Shown: positions 11,295 to 22,089 of the stretch, piece by piece
Layout of the letters: each line of letters begins with the position of its first letter
How positions within the stretch are numbered: the first letter of the stretch is position 1
Assembly (NCBI GenBank): GCA_014898415.1
Contig: RCTD01000009.1
Coordinates: 496,001 to 560,000 of the forward strand
DNA: 64,000 nt
Reading direction: 5' to 3'
Source: Stromatinia cepivora
Lineage: Eukaryota > Ascomycota > Leotiomycetes > Helotiales > Sclerotiniaceae
Made by a program: the position numbers and the translations under genes
The notes under the pieces: model-generated
Seen by the model: only the letters and a program-made list of their open reading frames with translations
The model's database searches: none
What the model was told of the DNA's origin: nothing

Positions 11295-12469
11295 ATGGTT
11301 AATTTCAGAAAGATCATTGTCTGCGCATGCCTCCTCGCAACACCTGCTAGTGCCTTGAATCAAGCTACGAACAACGAAAATCCAATCGCCCAAGCACTTT
11401 TCTCTCTTCAAACCATTGACTTTCAGGGGGTTGGTGCTGCATTTACTGCCGGTTTTCAAAAACACGGTACCGCGCTGAAAGATTCGGCGGAAGCAATGTA
11501 TGCACAGGTGCCCTCAGGAATCCGGGATAACGTTGAGAAGGTGCATACTCAAGTCATCGAAACAATCACCCCCCCTGAAGTCATGGAGTTCCAAAAGCTC
11601 GCCGCCGAGTGGACCACTGGTGTCATGGACGCTTTTAAGAAACATGGTACCGCGCTTAAAGAGACTGCAGAAGCAACCTATACACAGCTTCCTTCTGAAT
11701 TCCGTGATGAGGTCGAAAAGGCGCATGCTAAAATCTATGAAATTGAACGGAAGGATCTATCGGTCGATATCCAGGACTATATTCAGGAACATCCATACCA
11801 GACGGCCTTTTACGTTGTGAACGGAATCGTATTCTTTGCTCCAGCTACATCTAGTGGTCCAATTCTGTGGGCGTTAGGATTCGCGAGTAAAGGACCAAGG
11901 GCTGGTAAGTGAGGAATCTCGAATGGCTTATGGTGTTAACTTTTTCAACAGCTTCATTTGCATCGATGTTACACAGCAAGTTTGGCGTGGTTGGTGCGAA
12001 GAGCGTGTATGCTTATCTTCAGAGTGCCGGTATGGGAGGCTATGCGCTTGGTGCTGTAAATATGGTGACAAGACTTGGTGGTGTTGCGGGCAGTCTTGTG
12101 GGTGGCCTCCTGGGATCCGGCGGTGCTGCTAGGAATGGTACTGCGAAGCTTTGGGCGTCATGTTCTCGGCATCTTAAAGAATGCGAGGCTCGTAGTTTAG
12201 GGATAGGAGATCATATGAAGCAGGTAGCCTCGTTATTATTGAACTGTTGGTTTACATCACGTTGCGTTTCAGACACCTTATTCGCGAATTTTAAACTTTA
12301 TGTTATACGTCTAGTCAGCTGCTGCTCCACAGCTGCTACAAGCCAAATCAGTAGTTGTGTAGTAACTGAGCCGTGGTTGATTGAGGTTATAAATTTCCCA
12401 AATTGGTTGCGTTACTGGTGTGTTACGGGGATGCGGAAGAGAAGATTGGAGCAACGTTTGGTTGCTTAA
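11295..12469 (+). CDS. Secreted ISG12/IFI6-like (Ifi-6-16 family) protein, copy 1
   Basis: The protein starts with a signal peptide (MVNFRKIIVCACLLATPASA). Residues about 55-84 and 115-144 are a 60-residue-period internal duplication (KHGTALK..AEA.Y.Q.PS..RD.VEK.H). A hydrophobic glycine-rich segment follows: VVNGIVFFAPATSSGPILW, LGFASKGPRA, then GVVGAKSVYAYLQSAGMGG, the signature of the ISG12/IFI6 membrane domain known from animals and some fungi. A 47-nt phase-1 intron (11905-11951) splits the domain at the same place as in the next gene. The reading frame stays open to 12469, giving 375 residues, but the last part is encoded by the duplicated upstream block of the next gene, so the C-terminal tail is probably an abnormal read-through extension or the true end is made by an unseen intron. 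The cellular role in fungi is not known to me; membrane insertion after secretion is inferred. Confidence 0.8.
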
Positions 12470-12570
12470 CCCTTTATTTCACCTCAATCACAATCCTATC
12501 TACGTATGCATTCGCATGTTTTTCTGAAGCCCACACAGCATACGGGATTACTTGGAATGATTTGTCAAGT
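12368..12570 (+). repeat. Upstream block, copy 2
   Basis: Copy of 10745-10990 placed before the second ISG12-like gene. It overlaps the last ~100 bases of the open frame of the first gene, which is why that frame's C terminus is suspect. Relative to copy 1 it is enriched in T and A at C/T and G/A differences, consistent with RIP-like mutation, though divergence by ordinary transitions is also possible. Confidence 0.75.
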
Positions 12571-13172
12571 TTGTCATGGACGATTCAGTGTCAGCCTCGG
12601 GGCTTCCTGCTCTTGATAGCAGCGTCCATCAGCAATTCTTGACGTACATCGAACGTTTCTTTTCCCGGCGGACCATTTCCATGTGGTTCTTAGAAATGTC
12701 TACATAATTCCAGTTTTACTCGGTATCTTGCTCTCTAGCAAAGAATTTGGTAAATGGCAATGATAGAAACTTCCAGTGATGTTCTTCCATGCCTTCGGAT
12801 GAGATAGTGTAGTCAATGTCTGAGAATGCAGAAAATTCCCCCGATATGAAAGATTCCAAGGGGAATAGTAAAGATTTGTTTTGTGCTACACAAAACATTC
12901 GCGGCATAAAGCAATATTGAGATAGATCATATATGCATGTTTCCGTGGCATACCACGGTGTGGATCCGAGTGCTTCTTTGTTTCCATAGCATACCACGGC
13001 GTAGATCCGAGAAGAAGCACTTTTGATCGATGATAACATCGAACATTCGATCTCGAACTTGCTTCTTTTTTATTTTATTTAAGTAGACGTCTCTACTCGA
13101 CTCAAACATGTAAAACCCAATTTTCTCTGATATCTCTCTACAATACCTCGAACTTTACACCAACCTACAACC
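12470..13172. other. 5' region of the second ISG12-like gene
   Basis: Holds the end of the duplicated upstream block and, at about 12946-13014, a local direct repeat of GCATACCACGG(T/C)GT(G/A)GATCCGAG, two copies about 40 bases apart. The open frames on the minus strand here are short and unconvincing. Confidence 0.55.
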
Positions 13173-13851
13173 ATGGTGTCGTTTTTAAAATTCGTCGTCT
13201 GGCTCCTCGTATCAAAAACAGCTACACCTACTCAGATCATCAATGGAGTAAGTCATTCCAATCAAGAACTCTCACCCTACGACCACGCTGAGCTCCAATC
13301 CCTCCGCTCGGAATGGACCGTTGGCGTCGACAGAGCTTTCAAGGAGCACGGTGTCACACTTCAAGAAGCGACAGACACAGAATACGCACTGATCCCAACA
13401 AAATTTCGGCAACAGGAATGGCAAGAACATGCTAAATGGTACAAGATTAGATGGGAGGACCTACCAAACATCATCAAGGAATGGATCAGGGCGAATCCAT
13501 GTCAAACGGCTTTCTACGTTGTGAATGGAGTCATTTTCTTCGCATCAGCTGCAGCAAGTGGCCCAGTACTCTGGCTATTAGGTTTCACCTCGGCAGGACC
13601 GAGAGCTGGTAAGTAAAAAGGGCGAGAAAGCGAAGCATATAACTTACTTTTTGACAGCGTCCTTCGCGTCATTTCTGCAAAGCAGGATCGGTTTGGTCGG
13701 GGTAAGAAGTGTGTTTGCATTCCTGCAAAGCGCAGGCATGGGTGGTTATGGAACTGCTGCTGTGAACACGGTTACACGGTTGTTAGCCGCCGCTCTGGGT
13801 AGCTTAGGTGCTGGATTATGCGGATGGGCTTGTGGAAATAGGACTGCGTAG
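13173..13851 (+). CDS. Secreted ISG12/IFI6-like (Ifi-6-16 family) protein, copy 2
   Basis: Tandem paralogue of the gene at 11295. Exons 13173-13608 and 13658-13851, with a 49-nt phase-1 intron (donor GTAAGTA, acceptor TTGACAG) at the homologous position, give 209 residues. The N terminus MVSFLKFVVWLLVSKTA is signal-like. Only one copy of the repeat unit is present (EWTVGVDRAFKEHGVTLQEA). The membrane domain is well kept: FYVVNGVIFFASAAASGPVL, LGFTSAGPRA, IGLVGVRSVFAFLQSAGMGG, then an alanine/glycine-rich helix ending in GWACGNRTA and a stop. This copy defines where the family normally ends and shows the tail of copy 1 is extra. Confidence 0.85.
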
Positions 13852-14389
13852 GCTGATGGAACCGAGATCGCAGCTTGAAGTGAAGGCAGCACTGTGAAGA
13901 ATGATGGAACCATTTTTACAAGAGTTGGCAAGAATAGTTCTACAATGACTCAGGAAAATTGGTGCTACTGAACTCTGTGTGGTGACCTTCCATCTTCAAT
14001 AGTGAGGTGTGAGGATTTAGATTCAAAGTTACATGTAGCAGTACCATGAAGTGCACTTTGTTTTCTTGTCACGCACAATAAGAAGCTATGTATGGGTCCC
14101 ATCGTTTCTCAAGTAGAATAGAAGATATGAGTGAGTGCATAGTAGAAACAAGACAAGGCCGAGACAATAAATATTGGAGTTCAGGTTACACCTCAGCGGA
14201 TATGCATAAATCGGCAATTTCTCCGTCCTAAATGTTGACATCTGAGCCACCTCGTTTGCAAGTATATTTTTTACTCACCTTTGCAAAATTCTTTCACCTT
14301 GTTAAAATTCTTGAATAGTTGAAGGCTTACACTTTGGGGAGATCGAACCTGCTCAGAAACCTCGCTGAACATTACAATAGCCAGCAACG
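13852..14389. other. Intergenic stretch
   Basis: 3' region of the second ISG12-like gene and 5' region of the next gene. I see no third copy of the duplicated upstream block and no other feature. Confidence 0.5.
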
Positions 14390-15215
14390 ATGTCACGCCT
14401 AGCAAAGATAATCGTTTGGCTCTTCATAGCAAGCTTAGCTATCATGTTTCAGACTACAGATGCCTATCAATATTCTCGAGAGCGCTTCGCCCAGCCCTTC
14501 AAGTCCAAAGAAACGGCCACACCAAGATATGCACAGCTTCCCTCTTTCTTACTAGCAATTGTAAAGGAAATGCAAGTCGAATACCTCGGATGCCGCCAGA
14601 GTTTTGCTTAATCACCATGTTGGTCGGAATATGGTTTTATCTTTAAGTTTGTATCGCGCAGGCTTGGAACTATGGGGAAGTAAGTAAGAAAGATCAACCC
14701 ATGTGAGCTATAACTCACTTTTCCATAGTATCATTTGTAAGAGAGACGCTGCAAGGCAAATTGGCAGGGCGCGGAACGTGACAAGAACATTTATGGATCC
14801 GGATCTTCAAAAGTGGTGGGAAGCTTGGGTCGAAACGTCGACACCAGCTCGTGGTACAGCTCGTAGTAGAAGCAACTCGCCGGTCAATTCCGGTACAAGA
14901 ACGCCAGCTTCTAGTGGAGTATGGAAAGTGATCAAAGATGGTGGATTCTGGAAAGAGGTGCTGCAATCGTTCATCATCGATGCGTTTTGGGGAGCCTTTT
15001 TGTTCTACTGGAATGTGTTCGTTATTTGGAGAGATACAGGCGCTCTGTATTTTGAATCGATTTGGTTCTGTCTCATGGAATGCTTAGGACTTCGCCCAGA
15101 TGGAAGTTATTCGGTTATACGCCGTCCATTTAGTCGTCGTGGATGGGTTTGCATCTGTTTCTGGGGTTTAATAGTGTGCTTTCGGCTGAAGCATGACGTA
15201 TTGAGGGATAGATGA
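14390..15215 (+). CDS. Uncharacterised signal-peptide membrane protein, possible decayed third family member
   Basis: The first piece begins with a signal-like MSRLAKIIVWLFIASLAIMF and contains TPRYAQLPS, which resembles the YTQLPS of copy 1. It meets an in-frame TAA at 14609-14611, continues in the same frame to a good donor (GTAAGT at 14680) and, across a 49-nt intron (14680-14728), joins in phase to a 160-codon open piece. That piece has a serine-rich linker (residues like ARGTARSRSNSPVNSGTR) and hydrophobic segments (IIDAFWGAFLFYWNVFVIW, VCICFWGLIVCF). Position after two tandem paralogues, the similar start and the similar intron size suggest a diverged member, but the ISG12 core is not visible and the intron phase differs. 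Either a second small intron removes the TAA, the gene is broken, or translation begins at MDPDLQKWWEAW (about 14791). Confidence 0.45.
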
Positions 15216-17696
15216 ACTGTTATACAGGTTTACTCGAAGCTCACATGGATTCCAGCGTATCAATCTCAATGATGGTCTGGCCTCGTTGACGGTCTGGAAA
15301 TATAACTAGCACAACGCAATACCTCATCCAATCCACCTGAAGCTCTTTGCCTACCAGTCCATATCAGTGCTTCTTATTCTTGTGGTCATACCATTCACAT
15401 ACAACCTTGTACAATAAAAAAGCTTTTTTCTTCGAACGTAGAAAAGCGTGTTCACAAAAAATTATTACAAACTAATATTATGTGTCATACCTCCAGTCTC
15501 TTATTCCTCTATACCTATCCTCTTCCCCTACCAAAATCTCCCCAAGAACTCTTCATACAATACAAAAATCATTGATGAAGTATTTGCAACCACTACCCCA
15601 ATATTCATACAATCAAAATAATTCTGGTATATACAAGAAACCAATCCACCCAAAAAGATCATGATAAATCTCAACCGTCCCTTTCTTCCTCTCTCAGCAA
15701 ACTACTTAATAAGTAGCATATCTCATTATAAGAGGCTCTTGAATAACCTTCCTCCCAGACGTCAAAATATTAAACAGTGATATCCATATCATTGGATTAC
15801 CTTTGAGGATGCGTAAACCTCATCCTAACGCACTGCACGCGACCTTAAATTAGTTAGAAGCACGGAAGTAATAACAAGCTAACCCACGTGGTCAATGTGT
15901 CCACTTCCAATCAGTTATTAAACTAGCAGTTTTGCAGCTCGTAGTTTAGAAGGCGGTTTGAAGTTACACAAACTAAACCGGCAGGTTGACGTTAGCTAGT
16001 TCAACAGTTGAAACTACCGACTTTTTAGTTGAACAGCCGATTCGATCTAAGAATCATTGGAGTAGTTACCGAGTTGATCTAGTGCACTGCCAGTGCATTC
16101 ATTAGCTTAGCTGCTAGTCACGTACTATCGCTACTGCGCATTTGGCTAAAGGGGGCGGAACAGAGATTAGCGAGCGTGATGGACGGTACTCACTCAGGCT
16201 TATCTTTTTAAGAGAGCCGGGAGGCTTAACAAAGCTTCTATATCGGATTAGATCAACCCGATATCATTTAGAGTTTCAGTGTTCAAAGACTTCAGAGCCC
16301 GAAAACTAGTCTAAAAGTAACACTTTCCTACCGTAAAATGTTAAATCACGGTGAATAAACATAGATTCAGTGAGGAAATTTGGTAGAGCTCGAGCCTATG
16401 CCTCATCAAGGACAAGCCTGGGTAGTATTTCCCCAAAGTCAAGGAAACTTTTTGTATTAAACGGTATATGGAAGTTTTCCAACAAGTTTGGCATCATTGA
16501 GGAATGTGGACTGGGACCGAACATCTTAAAGTGAAGGCGATGAGTAGAGCCACGAGAACTTCGTTTTGCTCTCTCCACCGACTCTGCTCGACCAGGGACA
16601 GATTGATAGCAAGAACCTGGACTATTTTCGACGAATCATGATCATCATTGAACCTCACCTTAAACGCAAGTGGAATATTTTGGAAAGGGGTGCGTCCTCG
16701 AAGGAGTTGTAGCCACAGGAAGAGATGGGTCTCACAGGATTACAAGGGCCGTAAGCCCCAAATTATTCACATAAGACATATAGGTATCATTCTTACAGAG
16801 TCAACAGTGGTATTATTTGAATAGGTGAATCGCATTTCATTCGTCTTACTATAACTAGGACTTACGGGAGAATGAGGGGATACTGGAGTGTTGCTTAGCC
16901 TTTGGGAAACTCCCCTCACGCAGTCGCCAACTACTTATGAATAGATTGATGACACTAGGGCTGCTCTGCAAGCTCCGAAGGCATTCGGATTCCCATCAGG
17001 TCTGAAAAAAATCTATTGCCCAAATATAATATTGCTTGGTGTTGGTTAAATCTTCAACAGGATTTCATAACTCGCCCGAGATACGAGTCTGCGGAGCAGT
17101 ATTCCGTCCCAAGAAGTCGCGCAACCTAGTGATCTCGAACCCGATTATGGATGCTGAATGGGAATGTAAAGCTTTCAGACAAGGAAAGATTCTGTATAGA
17201 TAGTCAGCAAAGTGATCATGACTATGATTGATAGTGTAACAAGATAGTAAGATTGAAAGCATTCAGGAAAAAATTAGAGTTGTTGTTTTTTGGTCTTCAG
17301 GGTGCGCAAGCACTCGGGGTTAAAAAGCTATGAATTGTTCATCACAAAGCTTAAGGGCATTAAGGGATATGTAAGAGAAATTTTGACTGACCTTTTGTAG
17401 ATGATTGTGTCCGTCGTATAGTCATTCAATTGATGATTTTGATTGTGATGGAAGAAGAAGAAGAGCAAGAAGAAATTTCAAAGTTTAACAACTAGCGGGG
17501 TGGTGGGCCCGTATTTTCAAGCTTCTTACGATGACATAATCAGAGCCTTTAGCTTACACATGGTTAGAACCTGTTCCGTATATCATTTTGATTGCATCAT
17601 TGGAGCAGCTATAAAGCAAAAAAGGTGGCCGAAAAAGAGACAGTAATTTTAGAAACACACGGTTCCATCAATCTACACAGATACAAAAGCCATAAC
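15216..17696. other. Long stretch without a recognised gene
   Basis: No open frame above 66 codons. Minus-strand pieces at 16396-16578 (motif LDFGEILPRLVLDEA) and 17065-17262 have protein-like composition but no family. The part 15890-16340 is less AT-rich than its surroundings and could be a solo repeat or LTR remnant, but I see no second copy in the window. 17450-17472 has a short GAA-rich run. Confidence 0.4.
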
Positions 17697-18205
17697 AATG
17701 TGGTCAGGGCAAAACCTGTCCAGAATACTGATCAAGACTCATCACATGACATCCATCAAAAAAATCGAAAAAATAACCAAAGCAGCGAAGAAGTTAGACT
17801 GTGCAGTATTATTAAAGACTGGAAGACCGCCTGGGGTGATGCTTGCGGAAGGAGAGGTTGGGAAAGCTGAGGAATGGTTGGACGTTGTGAAGGTGGGTTT
17901 TCCATCGCGGTGTAATTGCTTTGATCATGACTAGACATAAAAGTGCCTAGTTTAAAGAATTGAGCATGGATGAGACCCGAAATGAAAGGCTGATGAAATA
18001 TTGAGGAATCTAGAATTTAAGATATAAAAATTTCGAATTGATGAAGAAAGAAGGGGTGGATTGGAGGAGATTGGATGTTCCAATTGGGAAGGTTAAACAA
18101 TTGGAGAGTTTGAAGGATTATGGGAACGAGGTGGGGAAGGATGAGATTTTGAGGAAGTGGTGGAGGCTACATATGGGTTTTGTGAAGGGAGAGAATGAAG
18201 ATTGA
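17697..18205 (+). pseudogene. DUF1115 / Prp3 C-terminal-like (RWD-associated) protein fragment
   Basis: The first piece (17697-17892) has the domain signature: THHMTSIKKIEKITKAAKK, LLKTGRPPGVMLAEG, EEWLDVVK. A putative 154-nt phase-0 intron (17893-18046) leads to a second piece (18047-18205) ending in DEILRKWWRLHMGF and GENED, the expected C-terminal motif (WWR.hMGF). Known family members carry an N-terminal RWD domain of about 150 residues, which is missing here. The central YKDF-type segment is also not visible. I read it as an N-terminally truncated relic, although a short expressed gene cannot be excluded. The function of this family in fungi is not established. Confidence 0.6.
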
Positions 18206-18399
18206 TGGGGGGATGAAGTATAGGGGGTGGTATGATTTTGTGACATTCACTGGGTTCGGAAAAGAGAGGTAGGGGAATGGTCTGCTCTCCTGTGATGACC
18301 CAAACCTCACTACCCTTTCTGATACATCAACTCTCTAACAGCTGTCAGATTCTATCCAAAAGAAAGAAAACATCAAATAACCCCGAGTGTAAGTTCACC

Positions 18400-19785
18400 A
18401 TGGATCCCAGCAACTCCGGTCCGGCCTCTCTCCCTACGACGGCATGGCCTAGGTCGCCAGACTCACCAGCCAACCGAGAAGAACCTGCCACTGCGGTTTC
18501 ATTGCCAACACGCAATTCTGAATGGGTCGATGACTGTATATCAACTGCTTTTCCTCAGACTGCACGTCCTAGATCAGATCTCCTCGCAGCCTTCTTTCCA
18601 CCGGACGCACCTCAGGGAGCAGCAGTGCAATCTCCAAACCAAACTCCAACTTCTGCTTACCCTCCCACTCCGGTTCCAAACCAGACGCTCCTGGGACCAG
18701 GTTATGGAAGCCAGAATGACAGAAGATTATGTTCCGAGTATTCTGAATATGCCTATTCCCCGCGCTTCGCGCGCGATGTGCAAGGAATGATTAATTCCCC
18801 AACTTCGATATATCCTGCTAGCGCTTTGCCAGATCGCCTTCATGTCTCTCGAGATTTTATCTCTGCAACTTCTAGACATCAGAGGACTGCACACCCTGGA
18901 CCTTCTCGCTCACCAAACCTAATTCGTCTTTCAGATTTAACCCAGTCTCCGGTGAGCGAAGGCATACCTGAACTTTTCCCCAGATACACAGAAGATGTAC
19001 AGACAGATATTTCCTCACGTACCGCCATTCCACAAATCGATTTTCTTTCCCAAAGTCCTGCTCAACAACAACATGTCGCACATTCTCAACCCCCGGGCTA
19101 CCGGCCACGATTCTCGGCCCCTCTTGGCTCGTCGAAATCAGAACCTCCAACACGAACCACAAGATCATCATCCATCATTATCGGTCTCGACAAAGGAATT
19201 TACAGGCCACCCTCTAAATTCTCCCAAAACCTAAACAATCGAGACCTCTTCTATGCAACCCAGAAAGATGACAGTAGATTCAGTCGACACCACCCCTCAA
19301 GTAGAGGATACATCCATCGACGACGAGCCAACTCCCTAGACCGAACCTCCGTACCAATTGATCCCCAAGTTGCCAAACTCTGGGACGAACGAATCAACGC
19401 CGGTCAACAGCCCTTCACATCCACCGATAGAATTCTCACATATCAAGAATTCCGACGAACAACCCAACGCGTAGATTCTCCCCGTTCAGATCAATTCCCA
19501 CTACCTGCTTCTGCATTTTCGCAATACGAAAATATTCCAACTCATCTCCGACCTGCCCGAGCATCAGACTTGAGATTTCATCCAAAGTTGGTACAGGAAA
19601 TATTTGAAGAGAGGTGGAAGATTACGGCGGGATATGAGGATTTGCAGGGATATTGTAGTGATCCGAAACAGGGTCCTTATAAGCATTTAAAAATGAAGGA
19701 ATGGGTTGAACTCTGCAAATATTTGGAAGATAGGGATCGGAAAGCGACAGAGAGGGAGATTGTGTTTGAGTTGAGAGCAATTTGA
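18400..19785 (+). CDS. Uncharacterised proline/serine-rich disordered protein
   Basis: An intronless frame of 461 residues from ATG 18400, chosen because its context TTCACCATGG is a strong fungal start and the upstream in-frame ATG at 18277 adds only leader-like sequence. The first ~370 residues are rich in P, S, T, Q and R with no domain. The C-terminal ~90 residues look folded: EIFEERWKITAGYEDLQGY and LKMKEWVELCKYLEDRDRK suggest helices. Consistent codon use and absence of stops support a real gene. No family is recognised. Confidence 0.7.
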   Translation: MDPSNSGPASLPTTAWPRSPDSPANREEPATAVSLPTRNSEWVDDCISTAFPQTARPRSDLLAAFFPPDAPQGAAVQSPNQTPTSAYPPTPVPNQTLLGPGYGSQNDRRLCSEYSEYAYSPRFARDVQGMINSPTSIYPASALPDRLHVSRDFISATSRHQRTAHPGPSRSPNLIRLSDLTQSPVSEGIPELFPRYTEDVQTDISSRTAIPQIDFLSQSPAQQQHVAHSQPPGYRPRFSAPLGSSKSEPPTRTTRSSSIIIGLDKGIYRPPSKFSQNLNNRDLFYATQKDDSRFSRHHPSSRGYIHRRRANSLDRTSVPIDPQVAKLWDERINAGQQPFTSTDRILTYQEFRRTTQRVDSPRSDQFPLPASAFSQYENIPTHLRPARASDLRFHPKLVQEIFEERWKITAGYEDLQGYCSDPKQGPYKHLKMKEWVELCKYLEDRDRKATEREIVFELRAI

Positions 19786-20406
19786 GAAACGGGGTGAATA
19801 TTAGGGTTCATGGTTGCGGTATCATTGCTTGCCAAGCTGGTGTGTCGTTCAGACGTTTGATACGAGCCGCGATGATCCGATCTATGGGATTGTATTCTTT
19901 GCCCATCCCATGATAATCGATGACTTACTTTGCTTTATGTTAATTTTCGCGAGACTTTTCAATGCGCTTGATATGGTTTGATCGGTCTAGTTTTCACTCC
20001 GAAATCATCTTTAAATGTATCTATTGTCGTGTGCTGATGACCTCTCTTCTCATATTTGATTGCCACATTTCTTTATGTCAAATTCCTGATATATTACAAA
20101 CTTCTTCACAACTTCTTCACAACTTCTTCATTGAGTTTGCTATAGGAGGAACAAACTAGACCCCATATTGGCTTTTACCCATATGAGAAGTTCTTGGATG
20201 GGAAAGAAATTAAGTGATGTTTGATCACAGGAAAGGGTCATGCTTTTACTTTTTTCTAACTAGAAAAGTCAATCAAGTGGCAGGCAATTTATAAAAGCCT
20301 CTGGGAACTCACATAAATTCTCATCCTCTTGGATATTCAAACCTCCAGAAAAGCATAGGAACCAAGATCTCTCGTAAACTCGATTCCCATCACCCTTTAA
20401 TCCATC
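19786..20406. other. Intergenic stretch
   Basis: 3' region of the preceding gene and leader of the next. A short direct repeat CACAACTTCTT occurs near 20106-20128. Nothing else seen. Confidence 0.5.
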
Positions 20407-21159
20407 ATGAACGCATTCCGCAATCTCTTCCCTCACTCCCACACCTTCTTCCCCAGCCGTTCCCGCCAAACCAGAAATATCAGCAGAACGTCCCATCGTA
20501 GTCCAGCATGGTGCCGTGATCGAGAATCGCCCCGACGTACCATAAATCTCGCACGCGATCCTGTGGTCGATATTGGTATTAGCCCTATACTACATGCATA
20601 CAACTCGCCATCACCTTCTCCCCCACGACAAAAACAACAAAAACAGCGGAGAAATGGTTTCGAGTGCAATCCCGATTTATCGGCTGATGAAGCGGAAAAT
20701 ACGAGGAACAGGAGGAGAAATGAAGAGGAACTCTTCACGCGCAGAAGAACTGAAGAATTATTAAGGAGACATAATGATGCAAATGAGATTTTCAGATCTC
20801 GAGTCAATGGTCAGACGGGTATTGAAAATAGAGAAAGAGAAATGGAAGTAGAAATAGACATTCAGAGACGAATTGAAGGGGTAATGGATATGCAAGCACA
20901 GATGCAAGAGGCGGTATTTCAAGAGCAGGAAAGAATTGAACATGAATGGAAATGTGTTGAGAGGGCGTGGGAGGTATTGGAGACGGCGAGAGATAGGGAT
21001 AGGCGGAGGGAAAGGGAGTTTGTGGATTGGGCGGAGAGTTCTTTGGATGGAGATGGGGGTGGAGTGGGCGTTGATTGTGGTGGGAGGAGGTATAGGAGGT
21101 GGAATGAAGGGAGATGGCAGGATATGGGAGTTGGTAGTGGATATATGGGGGGATATTAG
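20407..21159 (+). CDS. Uncharacterised arginine-rich coiled-coil protein
   Basis: A 250-residue intronless frame. Residues 1-75 are basic and serine/proline-rich; about 90-205 are charged and strongly helical (RRRTEELLRRHNDANEIF, RRIEGVMDMQAQMQEAVF, EQERIEHEWKCVERAWEVL), typical of a coiled coil; the tail is glycine/tryptophan/arginine-rich. The open frame on the opposite strand is a shadow of the purine-rich sense strand. No family is recognised, and length plus biased composition leave some doubt. Confidence 0.55.
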   Translation: MNAFRNLFPHSHTFFPSRSRQTRNISRTSHRSPAWCRDRESPRRTINLARDPVVDIGISPILHAYNSPSPSPPRQKQQKQRRNGFECNPDLSADEAENTRNRRRNEEELFTRRRTEELLRRHNDANEIFRSRVNGQTGIENREREMEVEIDIQRRIEGVMDMQAQMQEAVFQEQERIEHEWKCVERAWEVLETARDRDRRREREFVDWAESSLDGDGGGVGVDCGGRRYRRWNEGRWQDMGVGSGYMGGY

Positions 21160-22089
21160 TTCTGGGCATAGAGAAAAGGTTTCTGTAGTCTGCCGGTTGT
21201 ATAGGTGAAGTTAACTTCTTACTACCGATTTTATCTCATGGCATAAAAGTGAATTTATGCTCTCCGTGGGGTATATTCCCATTCCTCCAGGATGGGAGGG
21301 GGTGCTCGCCAGCTGAGCGTTGGGCATGTGAGATGAGTGATACATACAACTTACAAGCCGGCTACCAGTAGACAATGCTCGCTTCATCACCTCAACCACT
21401 CTGGCATGTTCAACAATCAGATTTGAAGCGGGCGCCTACAGACCTTGCATCCTCGGTAATATCGTGCCAAAATCAACCCAACCCAACTCAACCCAACTCA
21501 AAAAAAATCAAAATCCCCTCCCTACTCACTGCATCCATCTGTCACATCAAATGCATCATTCCGACCACTTCCCCACCTAACCTTCTATTCATTACAAAAA
21601 AGCAAGTTTCAGGCATGTTGCGCACCGAAAGAAAAGGAAAATGAAGGATGACATCAACCCATTCACTTCACCTTCAACCCAGCACTCCACCGCCCCCCGT
21701 GTCACGCCACAAATAAAATTCACCCACTTTCCTCCAATTATCTTCATTTCGCTAGTACTAGCCCTTCATCTCTTTTAGTGTTTCCCCTCAGTAGCGTATG
21801 TGTCGATACGGTTTTGGACTTCATTTTTTTTTTACCTTAAAAATAATTTCTTGAGAGTGGTTCTTCTGCTTTGTTACAACCTTGTTTATTGTTTCAAGTT
21901 TGGGAACGAACACACGTACAACAACAACAATTGAAACACCTCTAAATTCAACAATTACAAGAATTATTTTTGCATCAGGATTCAGTTACTATACGTCTGA
22001 TTCTATTACCAAATCAAAGCGACTCAACTCAACCCAACTCAACTCATCCATACTTAGTACCTTCAAATTCAAAACTTCACAACAACAAG
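21160..22089. other. 5' region of the J-like protein gene
   Basis: Contains two separate CAACTCAACCCAACTCAA-type pentamer runs, at about 21474-21498 and 22021-22046, and a poly-T tract near 21825. Probably promoter and leader; short frames are not convincing. Confidence 0.5.

Noticed and set aside
15890..16340. Possible solo LTR
   Set aside because: No partner copy, no TG...CA ends or target duplication could be shown.
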